This document shows positions 15,675 to 23,375 of a stretch of DNA of 64,000 nt, in pieces. Below the pieces are notes generated by a model. That model was not told the DNA's origin. It searched no databases and saw only the letters and a program-made list of their open reading frames with translations. The first letter of the stretch is position 1; every line of letters starts with the position of its first letter. This DNA is from Sphaerisporangium corydalis (GTDB lineage Bacteria; Actinomycetota; Actinomycetes; Streptosporangiales; Streptosporangiaceae), in the NCBI RefSeq assembly GCF_025506355.1, contig NZ_JANZYP010000019.1:56501-120500 (forward strand). Direction: 5' to 3'. A program made the position numbers and the translations under genes.

Positions 15675-17023
15675 GGACGCGCCCTGAGGTTCCGGACCAC
15701 GGAGCGTGGCGCGAGGTTGCGGGCCGTGGAGCGTGGCGCGAGGTTGCGGGCCGTGGGACGTGTCCGCCGCGTCGGCGGCCCGCTCACCGGCACCGTCCGG
15801 TAAGCCGTGACCCGCGTGAAAGTTCCGATGATCACGCGGTCGCGCGTGACCGCGAGAAGCTCGGCGGAGGGCATCGAGGTCGCGAAAAACCCGAGCGGGC
15901 GGCCGGTCGACGGGTCGAACCCCCACAGCCGCACAGGCGAGGGGAAGGCGGTGAAGCTGGTGAGGGTGTAGACAGTGCCGCCGTATGCGACGAGCGCGCC
16001 GGGCTGCTCCTCCGGCCGGCCGTCGTACCAGCCGGCGCCGCCGTGCCGGGACACGGCCCGCATGACGGGCATGTGGCGCAGGTCGTCGTAGCCGATGACC
16101 ACGCTGTCCTCGTTCACCGCGAACCGGCATCGCGAGTAGCAGACCAGCCCTGCCGCGTCCTGGTCGAGAAGGCGCTCGCCGCCGCGTTCGAAGACCCCGA
16201 GGGCGGAGACGCCGTGCGCCGCGATCACCCCCGACTCCACCAGCACGGCCGGCTCATAGCTCTTCTCGATGGACAGGTCGGACCTCAGATCCGGGCCGCT
16301 CCGGAGCAGGGACTCCAGATTGCGCTGCCACAGCGGCCGTCCCGTGGCCGGATCCATGACGACCAGCCGGAAGCGGAAGCGGTCGCACAGCAGCAACGCC
16401 GCGGCGGTGGTCCGGTCGGCCGCGATCCCGTAACCCCAGTAGGCGCACCCCGGCGGCAGCGGGCGGCGCCACGCCGTACGTCCCGTGCGGGCGTCGACCG
16501 CGGTGAGCTCGGCCGCCGTGGTGCCCACCAGGACCAGCCCGCCGGCCGCCACGGCGTGGGTGGCGAGGTCGAAGGGACGGGTGTAGGACATCCGCCACAG
16601 CGGCCGTCCCGTGACCAGGTCCAGCGCCGCGAGACCGTGCCTGGCGACGGCCTCGGGCGAGCCGAGCGCGTACTCGGTCACCGCCACCCCGGGCGTGAGC
16701 AGGATCGACGGGTCGGCCCCCGTCCGCCGCCGCCAGCGGACCTGCCCTGTTCCGGCGTCCCGCGCCACGACGGTGCCGGAGCTCTCCGCCGTCAGGACGA
16801 GCGAGGTGCCGGGATCGTAGGCGAACGCGAATCCGCCCCACCGCCCGTGCCAGACCTCGACCAGCCGGCCCGGCACAGGGCCCCGCTGAACGGGCCCGGC
16901 CCGAACGGGCTCACGCGGGACTGGCCCGCGTGAGCCGGGCGCGGCGCCGAGGCCACCGGAGGAGGTGGCCGACACGGCCAGGACGCATGCCAGCGCGCCG
17001 AGCGCGATCCGGCGACCCTTCAT
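15671..17023 (-). CDS. Secreted PQQ-like beta-propeller protein
   Basis: 450 residues. A signal peptide (about 1-27) is followed by repeated propeller blades of the PQQ/quinoprotein type: DAGTGQVRWRR, DLVTGRPLWRM, DARTGRTAWRR, DPATGRPLWQR and DPSTGRPLGFF, all with the A-x-D-x-x-T-G-x-x-x-W pattern. No dehydrogenase catalytic loop or PQQ ligands are visible, so it is likely a scaffold or sensor. The C-terminus carries two exact copies of a nine-residue unit (TARNLAPRS) encoded by a 27-bp direct repeat. First-to-second gene overlap is ATGA with the anchored protein downstream. Confidence 0.82.
   Translation of the reverse strand: MKGRRIALGALACVLAVSATSSGGLGAAPGSRGPVPREPVRAGPVQRGPVPGRLVEVWHGRWGGFAFAYDPGTSLVLTAESSGTVVARDAGTGQVRWRRRTGADPSILLTPGVAVTEYALGSPEAVARHGLAALDLVTGRPLWRMSYTRPFDLATHAVAAGGLVLVGTTAAELTAVDARTGRTAWRRPLPPGCAYWGYGIAADRTTAAALLLCDRFRFRLVVMDPATGRPLWQRNLESLLRSGPDLRSDLSIEKSYEPAVLVESGVIAAHGVSALGVFERGGERLLDQDAAGLVCYSRCRFAVNEDSVVIGYDDLRHMPVMRAVSRHGGAGWYDGRPEEQPGALVAYGGTVYTLTSFTAFPSPVRLWGFDPSTGRPLGFFATSMPSAELLAVTRDRVIIGTFTRVTAYRTVPVSGPPTRRTRPTARNLAPRSTARNLAPRSVVRNLRARP
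15701..15754. repeat. 27-bp direct repeat, two exact copies
   Basis: Copies at 15701-15727 and 15728-15754 are identical and lie in frame in the 3' end of the propeller gene, encoding a duplicated basic nonapeptide. A third, degenerate copy precedes them. Confidence 0.9.
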
Positions 17024-17086
17024 CTAGCCATTGTGGGGCGGCCACGGGGCGCGCAGGAGGGATCGGCGTGGACGGTCTGAAACTCG

Positions 17087-18118
17087 TCAGATCGTCACGG
17101 TCGCCGGGGCTCCCCCCGTCCCGGTGCCGCCTCGGAGTTTCGCGTTGACGGTCGACAGCTCTCCGGTCCGGCTGAGATGCCCCGCGGCCGCGGCGTAGCC
17201 GCTCCGGAGGTCGTCGCGGCAGTGCATGACGTACATCAGCCAGAGGATCGCCACCGAGACCTGGAGCGGCGGGTACAGGTACGCGGCCGGAGCGCTGGCC
17301 AGCGTGGCCAGCCCCGAGCCGACGGTGATCCGGTCGTTGAACGTCTTCTGCGCGTCCCCGGCCGCCAGGGAGTACAGGCTGATCTCGCCGGCGGCGTCGG
17401 CGAGGGTCCTGTTCGGGGCGACGACGTCGGTGGCCACGAAACCGCGGAAGGTGTCACCGGCCTCGCCCTTCAGGTTCTCGCCCGAGACGCCGGCCGCGTG
17501 GTGGACGCCGTCCGCGTGCTCGGTCAGGCCGTCCCTGAGCTGGGCGGCGGCCCTGCCGCGCTGCGCCCACACGTCCGGGTCGCGGACGTTGTCCTGCACG
17601 ATGATCGTCGCGGCCAACGTGACGAGGCCGCTTCCGACGAGGCCGCCGACCGACATCAGCGCGGATCCTCCGAGCCTCGCGCCCCTGTAGTACCCCGCCA
17701 CCGACCCGATGAGCGCGGAGATCTGCACCATGTCGGCCCCCAGGCGGGGGGCCAGCGGCCTCTGCTCGTCCTCGCCGGGGCCTTCGGCCAGAACCGCCGG
17801 CACCGCGCCGGGCCCTTCGGCCAGGGTCGTCGTCGCGCCGGTGGTCGCGTCCTCGGCCTGGCCGTAGCGGTAGGCCATGGTCTGGACCTTCAGGGTCGTG
17901 CCGGGGTGACCGGCGCTCAGCAGGCCGGCCGCCGTCACGGCCTGCGCCGACTGCTCGTCGATCCGCAACCGGGAGTCGCCGGCCGCCTCGGGGAAGTCCT
18001 CCGGCCGAGGATGCAGCTCCTCGAAGGTGCGGAAGAATCCGTTCACGTCAGGTTGCCGTGCGGAATAGTCCTGATGTAGATCCTTCAGCCCGCTGTAGTC
18101 GACGAAGAATCCGTCCAC
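17087..18118 (-). CDS. Large helical protein of unknown function with central hydrophobic segment
   Basis: 343 residues from GTG 18118, which has GGAGGG five bases upstream; the longer frame from ATG 18196 lacks a ribosome site. Layout: a charged N-terminal helical part (residues 1-75, GLKDLHQDYSARQPDVNGFF), a linker with repeated LAEGPG, a hydrophobic stretch (about 130-175, ALIGSVAGYYRGARLGGSAL then GLVGSGLVTLAATIIV), a helical middle, and a second hydrophobic helix (LQVSVAILWLMYVMH). It vaguely recalls WXG100-like or ESX-associated proteins, but no WxG motif is present. It is upstream of the propeller gene (63-base gap), probably the first gene of that operon. Confidence 0.7.
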   Translation of the reverse strand: MDGFFVDYSGLKDLHQDYSARQPDVNGFFRTFEELHPRPEDFPEAAGDSRLRIDEQSAQAVTAAGLLSAGHPGTTLKVQTMAYRYGQAEDATTGATTTLAEGPGAVPAVLAEGPGEDEQRPLAPRLGADMVQISALIGSVAGYYRGARLGGSALMSVGGLVGSGLVTLAATIIVQDNVRDPDVWAQRGRAAAQLRDGLTEHADGVHHAAGVSGENLKGEAGDTFRGFVATDVVAPNRTLADAAGEISLYSLAAGDAQKTFNDRITVGSGLATLASAPAAYLYPPLQVSVAILWLMYVMHCRDDLRSGYAAAAGHLSRTGELSTVNAKLRGGTGTGGAPATVTI

Positions 18119-18466
18119 TGACGCCCTCCGAGATCGTTGCCACCCGTTTTCCGCATCCTTGCAGACCGGCCGAAGATCCCTGCGGGTTCTCAGCAATTCT
18201 CAGCATGATCACAGGCGCGGGGGCTCATGCTCCCCGGGAGACGCCGTCCCATCGTGCCGAGGAGTACAGATGAGAAGCCTGCCCGCCGGCCGTACGACGA
18301 TGCCGCCGCCGGGCGGGCGGTGGCCGTCGTGGGCGGGTTACGCCGCGAAGCGTTCGGCGGGTACGGCTGCGCCCTCGCCGTCGCCGCGGTGTCGTACCAG
18401 CTCCGGAGCCGCCCGGTGTGCGCCCCCCTCGGCGCGTCCGACGAGGAAGGGCCGGTCAGGCGCTGA

Positions 18467-19018
18467 TCAACCGGGAGGGTCCTCGCCGACGAGGCCGTCG
18501 ACGGACTCGCGGATGAGGTCGGCGTGCCCGACGTGGCGCGCGTACTCCTCGATGACGTCGATCATCAGGCGCCGGAGGCTGGGTGACTCGCCGCGGGAGG
18601 TGGTGAACGCCGCGAGCCGTCCCATGTCGCCCTCGGCCACCGCCTGCCGCACGTTGGCGCGGGAGCGCGCCACGGCGTCCCGCCAGAGTCCCGTCAGCCG
18701 CTCGGGGGTGTCCTCGGCGGCCGAGCGCCACTCCCAGCCGGGTTCGGCGTCCCAGTCGACGGTGTTCCACGGCGGCCCGGGGTCGAGCCCGAGCAGCCGC
18801 ACGGAGAAGTACTCGACCTCGACCAGGGCCAGGTGTTTCAGCAGCCCGCCAAGGGTGATCGACGAGGCGCCGACCGTCGCCCGCAGGCCGTCCGCGTCCA
18901 GTCCCCCGCACTTCCACGCGAACGTCCTGCGCTGGCGTTCCAGGGAACCCACCAGCGTGTCGATCTCGTCCCCCGCGACCGGCGGCTCCAGCAGGGCCGG
19001 CTCGTTGTTCTCGCTCAT
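18467..19018 (-). CDS. DUF664 / mycothiol-transferase-like DinB protein
   Basis: 183 residues of the DUF664 branch of the DinB superfamily. Typical segments: DEIDTLVGSLERQRRTFAWK, LGGLLKHLALVEVEYF with the first metal-ligand His, and the C-terminal EEYARHVGHADLIRESVDG with HxxxH. These proteins bind a divalent metal and are thought to use mycothiol or bacillithiol, substrate unknown. ATG 19018 is divergent from the unassigned 479-residue gene with only 105 bases between them. Confidence 0.88.
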   Translation of the reverse strand: MSENNEPALLEPPVAGDEIDTLVGSLERQRRTFAWKCGGLDADGLRATVGASSITLGGLLKHLALVEVEYFSVRLLGLDPGPPWNTVDWDAEPGWEWRSAAEDTPERLTGLWRDAVARSRANVRQAVAEGDMGRLAAFTTSRGESPSLRRLMIDVIEEYARHVGHADLIRESVDGLVGEDPPG

Positions 19019-19123
19019 GGTGGAGCAGGCTACGGCCTGCCGCCGACAATTCTCCCCCGGGCCCACGCCGCCCCCGGGTGTCAGCACTTCCTCGCGGGGC
19101 GGGGCTCGCGCGCCTAGCATGCT

Positions 19124-20563
19124 GTGGTGCTGCTCTCCCTGCAGATCCCCATCGTGGACGTCCGCCCGCTCCTCCACGCGGACACCGGCCGGGACGAGCT
19201 GCCGATGTTCCCCCATCCCGAACGGGTCTTCTCGCGGACCTCCGCGCAGCACCACCGCTCCAGCTTCGTCGCCGGGGTGGGCCCGGTGCGGCCGAGGCTC
19301 AAGGGCGGCACGGGTCCCTGGGCCAGCGAGGGCTACTACGTCGACGTCAATTCCCTGATCCGTATCCGGACCGTTCCCCCCGGCGCGAAAACCTCGCGGC
19401 ACCCGCCCGGCCGATCACCACGGCCGGTCTACCGCAACTTCCACACCGACGGCGTCGTCGGCCGCCTGGAGATCGGGTTCGGATACCAGCAGTACCGCAC
19501 CAGGGGCCACCACGCCCTGGCCGTCGAGGAGACGGCGGTGCTGGACGCGCCCAGCCACTTGCGAGGCGGCACGCGGGAGGTCCCGCTCATGGAGCTGGGG
19601 CCGCTCTTCGCCGGCCACCTGCTCGCCTCGACCACGCGTGGCGACCCGAAGAGCTGGTGGGTCCAGGCCGGGCCGCCGGCCATCATCACCGAGTTCACAC
19701 CCGCCGACGTCGCGCACCCGCGCTACCCGGGCACGGTCCCCGAACAACTGACCTACCGGTGGCGCAGGCACAAAGGCGTGCGCCTGCTCGACTGGCACAT
19801 CGACCACGGCGGCACCTCCTCCGGCGACATCCGCCGCCTGCGGATCCACCTCTCGCGGCTGCACTCCGACTTCGCCGCGTTCGGCGCGATCCTCGCCCTG
19901 TGCCAGGCCGGCTCCCTGGACCCCTTCCATCCCCCGCTCGAGCGGTACCTCATCCGGACGGCCGGCCTGCTGAACCGCCCGGCCAGGCACGGCTTCCACC
20001 AGGCGGGACTGCTGGCCGTGGCCCTGGCGCCCATGCAGGACGTCTACGCCGGCGTCCTGGAGTCGCTCGCCTACCTGCGCGAGTCGACCGGAAACCCCGT
20101 GCTCCGCAAGCGGCTCACCGACCTCCAGGCCTCGCTGGGATCGGCCGAGGGCACCTTCATCCTCAAGGACCTGGTGATCAACGTGAACGAGACCAACATC
20201 TCCGGCGGAACGGTCGGCGCCGTCAGCACCGGAGCCGGAGACGCCCACGGCGCCGTCAGCACCGGATCGGGCAGCGCTCAGGGCCACGTCGGCGGCGCCG
20301 GACCCGACATCGGCCCCCTGCTGGAGGCGCTCACCGCGGAAGTGGCCAGGCTCCGCCCGCACCTGCCCGGCGAGGACGCCTCCCTGGCGGAGGACACCGT
20401 CGACGGCGTCAAGCGCGAACTGGACCTCCCGGAGGAGAAGCGGGACAAGGAACGCCTCACGACGCGGTTCTCCCGCCTGCTGTCCCTCGCGTCGACCGCC
20501 GGAGCGGCCGGCACCGCCGTGGCCGGGGCCATCGAGGCACTGCGGGCCGCCCTCGGCGGTTAG
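19124..20563 (+). CDS. Unassigned protein with conflict-system-like C-terminal tail
   Basis: 479 residues, not recognised. The N-terminal 230 residues (FVAGVGPVRPRLKGGTGPW, YRNFHTDGVVGRLEIGFGY, TYRWRRHKGVRLLDWHIDHG) look like a mixed alpha/beta domain; residues 235-350 are helical. Then comes a striking hinge: LVINVNETNISGGTVGAV followed by Gly/Ala/Ser/His-rich repeats (STGAGDAHGAVSTGSGSAQG), and a final helical bundle (LLEALTAEVARLRPHLPG to AIEALRAALGG). That tail layout recalls effector-associated adaptor modules in actinobacterial conflict proteins; this is an analogy, not a match. GTG 19124 lies four bases after a TAGCAT -10-like hexamer, so the message may be leaderless. Confidence 0.75.
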   Translation: MVLLSLQIPIVDVRPLLHADTGRDELPMFPHPERVFSRTSAQHHRSSFVAGVGPVRPRLKGGTGPWASEGYYVDVNSLIRIRTVPPGAKTSRHPPGRSPRPVYRNFHTDGVVGRLEIGFGYQQYRTRGHHALAVEETAVLDAPSHLRGGTREVPLMELGPLFAGHLLASTTRGDPKSWWVQAGPPAIITEFTPADVAHPRYPGTVPEQLTYRWRRHKGVRLLDWHIDHGGTSSGDIRRLRIHLSRLHSDFAAFGAILALCQAGSLDPFHPPLERYLIRTAGLLNRPARHGFHQAGLLAVALAPMQDVYAGVLESLAYLRESTGNPVLRKRLTDLQASLGSAEGTFILKDLVINVNETNISGGTVGAVSTGAGDAHGAVSTGSGSAQGHVGGAGPDIGPLLEALTAEVARLRPHLPGEDASLAEDTVDGVKRELDLPEEKRDKERLTTRFSRLLSLASTAGAAGTAVAGAIEALRAALGG

Positions 20564-20803
20564 GGATCGGGACGCGCCGCGACACCGATCAGGCCAGAGG
20601 GCCTGGAAAGGACTTATCCCTGGGCTTGCCAGAGGACCCGCGACCCGATCCACCACAGGCGGCATTGGCCCGAAGCCCTCCCACCCCAAGTCTAGGCGGC
20701 ATCCGCACGGAAATGACAGGGCGCGTTGTCCCGTACGGGTGGGATATCCGGCGGCATGACTCGGGGCGCGCCGAGGGTGTTCGCGTCCGTACGGGCTCGG
20801 GGG

Positions 20804-21469
20804 TCATGGTGTCCCGCAGCGGGTGCGCAGGGTGGTGGCACCGTCTCCTTCCAGGTCGTCGCAGTACGCCGTGCGCCCGGCCATCGCCATCGTCAGGGCC
20901 AGCGTGGTGCCGGACACCAGCGGCCCGGAGCCGGTGGTGAAGGGCCCGTCGGTCGCGACGAGCCGCAGGCCGGCGATCCGGCCCTTCGCGGGGAGCATGA
21001 GGTCGGAGCCCTGGTAGTACTCGGCCACGCGGGTGACCGCGTCGACCGGGCGGGCGTGGCGGATGCCCAGCGGGCGCCGGATGTCCTCCCCGTGCACGAT
21101 CGTCTCGCCGAGCATGGCCACGACCGGGATGGGGGGTTTGGTGGTGCTCGTGATGACGCGGCGGAACCCCTCCATCGTCTCGGCCCCGGTCGCGCCGAGG
21201 TGCTCGGCCAGCCGCATGGCCACCTGCCTGTCGAAGTCGAACCGGCAGCGGATCACGCCGGCCAGCCACCGCACGGCGGTGAGGCTCGCGCCCGCGGTGA
21301 GGTGCGCGAGCACCTCGCGCACCGTCAGCCCCGCGCACAGGGACGGCGTCTCCCACCGCTCACCGGTCAGGGGCGCGAGGTCGGCCGCCAGGGCCGCACG
21401 CTCGGCGTGCACCAGCGGCCAGACGCCGGCCGCGCGGTGCGGGCCGGCCTTCGGTGCGGTCTCGGTCAT
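20804..21469 (-). CDS. Maleylpyruvate-isomerase-family mycothiol-dependent enzyme
   Basis: 221 residues. MDMPI_N/DinB-like fold: VWPLVHAERAALAADLAPLT, WETPSLCAGLTVREVLAHL with the first His of the metal triad, and MLGETIVHGEDIRRPLGI carrying the HxxD/E pair. The C-terminus (LRLVATDGPFTTGSGPLVSG) is the SCP2-like extension that usually follows. Mycothiol is the thiol cofactor of actinobacteria, and related enzymes isomerise maleylpyruvate or detoxify electrophiles. AGGAG precedes ATG 21469. It follows the VOC gene on the same strand. Confidence 0.88.
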   Translation of the reverse strand: MTETAPKAGPHRAAGVWPLVHAERAALAADLAPLTGERWETPSLCAGLTVREVLAHLTAGASLTAVRWLAGVIRCRFDFDRQVAMRLAEHLGATGAETMEGFRRVITSTTKPPIPVVAMLGETIVHGEDIRRPLGIRHARPVDAVTRVAEYYQGSDLMLPAKGRIAGLRLVATDGPFTTGSGPLVSGTTLALTMAMAGRTAYCDDLEGDGATTLRTRCGTP

Positions 21470-21510
21470 ATCTGACGATCTCCTGACACGGGTCGTGGTG
21501 GGGCGTTTGG

Positions 21511-21591
21511 GGTCGTCGGGTCATCGCGGTCATCGCGGTCATCGCGGTCGTCGGGGTCGTCGGGGTCGTCAGGGTCGTTGGGGCCGTCAGG
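21511..21591. repeat. 9-bp tandem repeat, about nine units
   Basis: Units GGTCATCGC and GGTCGTCGG run head to tail from just upstream of the mycothiol-enzyme gene to the stop codon of the VOC gene. On the minus strand it reads as ATGACC/ACGACC runs. Probably slippage-derived; it fills the whole intergenic gap. Confidence 0.85.
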
Positions 21592-21946
21592 AGCTCAGCA
21601 GGCCGACGGGGTTGCCGTCGGGGTCGGCGAAGGCGGCGATCCGGCCGGTGGGCGTGTCGGTGGGCTCCATGACGCGGGTGCCGCCGAGCTTCTCCGCCGA
21701 CGCCAGTGCGGCGTCGACGTCGTCGACCCGGAAGTAGGCGACGAACCCGGTGTATGGGCTGCCGGGGCCGGCGTGGCCGATGCCGCCCGCCGGCCGGCCG
21801 TGATCGTCGCCGACCAGCGCGTAGGTCTCGTCGATGACGTTCACCGGCCAGCCGAACATCTCCTGGTAGAAGCGCCGCGCTCGCGGGGCGTCGGGGGTGG
21901 AGATGTCGAACCACGCGGGCGTGTGAGGGTGTTCGTTCGACGTCAT
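21587..21946 (-). CDS. VOC-family (glyoxalase-like) protein
   Basis: 119 residues, one VOC unit. Features: WFDISTPDAPRARRFYQEMF, ALVGDDHGRPAGGIGHA, FVAYFRVDDVDAALASAEKLGG and the final IAAFADPDGNPVGLL with the metal-ligand region. Perfect AGGAGG ribosome site before ATG 21946. It is divergent from the SigG-like sigma factor; in mycobacteria SigG has been linked to glyoxalase-family genes, so this could be its target. The reaction is unknown. Confidence 0.9.
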   Translation of the reverse strand: MTSNEHPHTPAWFDISTPDAPRARRFYQEMFGWPVNVIDETYALVGDDHGRPAGGIGHAGPGSPYTGFVAYFRVDDVDAALASAEKLGGTRVMEPTDTPTGRIAAFADPDGNPVGLLSS

Positions 21947-22021
21947 GGTGCGTCCTCCTGGCAGGGCCGATAGTGGGGCGGTCAAAGGTGGGACTGATGC
22001 CATGGGGCAGAATCGTCGCTT

Positions 22022-23212
22022 GTGAGCGAAATTCCCTTGGTGAACTCGGACGCGGTGGCGGAGCCCACCGAGGACGACCTCACCCAGGCATTCGCCGAGG
22101 ACACCGGCCCGGCCCGGGAACGCGACAGGAACGGCGACAGGGACGGCGACCTCACCGGGGACGAGGACCTCGCCCGCACCCGTGACCTGTCCCAGGCGCC
22201 CGCCGAGGCGGACGATCTCGTCCGGGCGCGCGGCGGGGACGGTGCCGCGTTCACCCGGCTGGTGGAACCGCTGCGCCGTGAGCTGCACGCCCATTGTTAC
22301 CGCATGCTCGGTTCGACCCACGACGCCGACGACGCCCTGCAGGACGCCCTGCTGCGGGCATGGCGGGGGCTCGCGCGCTTCGAGGGGCGCGGCTCGCTAC
22401 GTTCGTGGCTCTACACCGTGGCCACCCGCACCTGCCTGGACCTGGTCAAGACGCACGGCAGGCGGGCGCTGCCCGTCGACCTCGGCCCGTCCAGCGACCG
22501 CGCCGTGCTCGACGACAACGCCCCGCTGAACGACATCGCCTGGCTCGGCCCCTACCCCGACGCGGGCCTCCCCGACGGCCCGGCCGGCCCGGACGCGCGC
22601 TACGAGCAGCGGGAGGCCGTCGAGCTCGCCTTCGTGGCCGCCCTGCAGCACCTGCCGGGCAACCAGCGGGCGGCGCTCCTGCTGTTCGAGGTCCTCGGCT
22701 TCTCCGCCGCCGAAATCGCCACCACCATGAACACCTCCACCACGTCGGTGAACAGTGCCCTGGCGCGCGCCCGCAAGATCGTGGCGGACCGGGTCCCCGC
22801 CGTGACCCAGCAGCGGACGCTGCGGAAGCTGGGCGACGCGCGCCTGCGGGAGATCGTCATCGGGTTCTCCTCCGCGCTGGAACGCGGCGACGCCGACGCC
22901 CTGGTCGCGCTGCTGACCGAGGACGTCACCTGGTCGATGCCGCCGCTGGCGCACTGGTACCGCGGCCTCGAAGCCGTCACCGACTTCGCCGTGCAGGTCC
23001 CGATAACGCGGTGCCCGAGCTGGCGGTACATCCCGACCAGCGCGAACGGGCAACCGGCCGTGGGGTTCTACGTGGGGGAAGACGCCTCAAGCCCGCACGT
23101 CGCGTGGGGCGTCAACGTGCTGACCCTGCGCGGCGAGCACATCTCCGAGATCACCTCGTTCATCGGAACCGGCCACTTCCCGCCCTTCGGGCTGCCCGCC
23201 TCACTGCCCTGA
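22022..23212 (+). CDS. SigG-like ECF sigma factor with SnoaL-type C-terminal domain
   Basis: 396 residues. An acidic N-terminal extension (1-65, ERDRNGDRDGDLTGDEDLAR) is followed by region 2 (FTRLVEPLRRELHAHCYRML, YTVATRTCLDLVK), region 4 (LQHLPGNQRAALLLFEVLGF, then TTSVNSALARARKIV) and a SnoaL/NTF2-like domain (about 285-396, FSSALERGDADALVALLTED). This is the architecture of ECF factors of the SigG/SigJ class, whose NTF2-like tail modulates activity in place of an anti-sigma factor. GTG 22022 lies eight bases after CAGAAT, consistent with a leaderless message. The unusually long acidic N-terminus is notable. Confidence 0.88.
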   Translation: MSEIPLVNSDAVAEPTEDDLTQAFAEDTGPARERDRNGDRDGDLTGDEDLARTRDLSQAPAEADDLVRARGGDGAAFTRLVEPLRRELHAHCYRMLGSTHDADDALQDALLRAWRGLARFEGRGSLRSWLYTVATRTCLDLVKTHGRRALPVDLGPSSDRAVLDDNAPLNDIAWLGPYPDAGLPDGPAGPDARYEQREAVELAFVAALQHLPGNQRAALLLFEVLGFSAAEIATTMNTSTTSVNSALARARKIVADRVPAVTQQRTLRKLGDARLREIVIGFSSALERGDADALVALLTEDVTWSMPPLAHWYRGLEAVTDFAVQVPITRCPSWRYIPTSANGQPAVGFYVGEDASSPHVAWGVNVLTLRGEHISEITSFIGTGHFPPFGLPASLP

Positions 23213-23288
23213 CCGGCGAGCGCGCGCCATCGACCTGACGGGCGGCCCGGACGACTCTCATGGCCCGGACGGCTCTCACGGCTCTTAC

Positions 23289-23318
23289 GGCGGGCCGGAC
23301 GACGCCGTCCGGCCCGCC
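23289..23318. terminator. Bidirectional terminator
   Basis: Perfect 12-bp stem GGCGGGCCGGAC / GTCCGGCCCGCC with a six-base loop, placed between the convergent SigG-like gene and the secreted protein gene. Confidence 0.8.
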
Positions 23319-23375
23319 CCTCACGATCGGCGCGTGGAAGGCGCCCCCGCCCGGGGCCGCGTTCCGGCGGGTGCC

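Noticed and set aside
15632..16933. Long plus-strand frame across the propeller gene
   Set aside because: High GC makes long frames on the opposite strand common; the minus strand has propeller motifs, a signal peptide and coupled start.
18227..18466. 79-residue frame upstream of the DUF664 gene
   Set aside because: Arg/Ala-rich, no ribosome-supported start and no conserved pattern; likely chance.
20564..20803. Small gene or tRNA in the 240-base gap
   Set aside because: No cloverleaf, no conserved reading frame; only weak hairpins seen.
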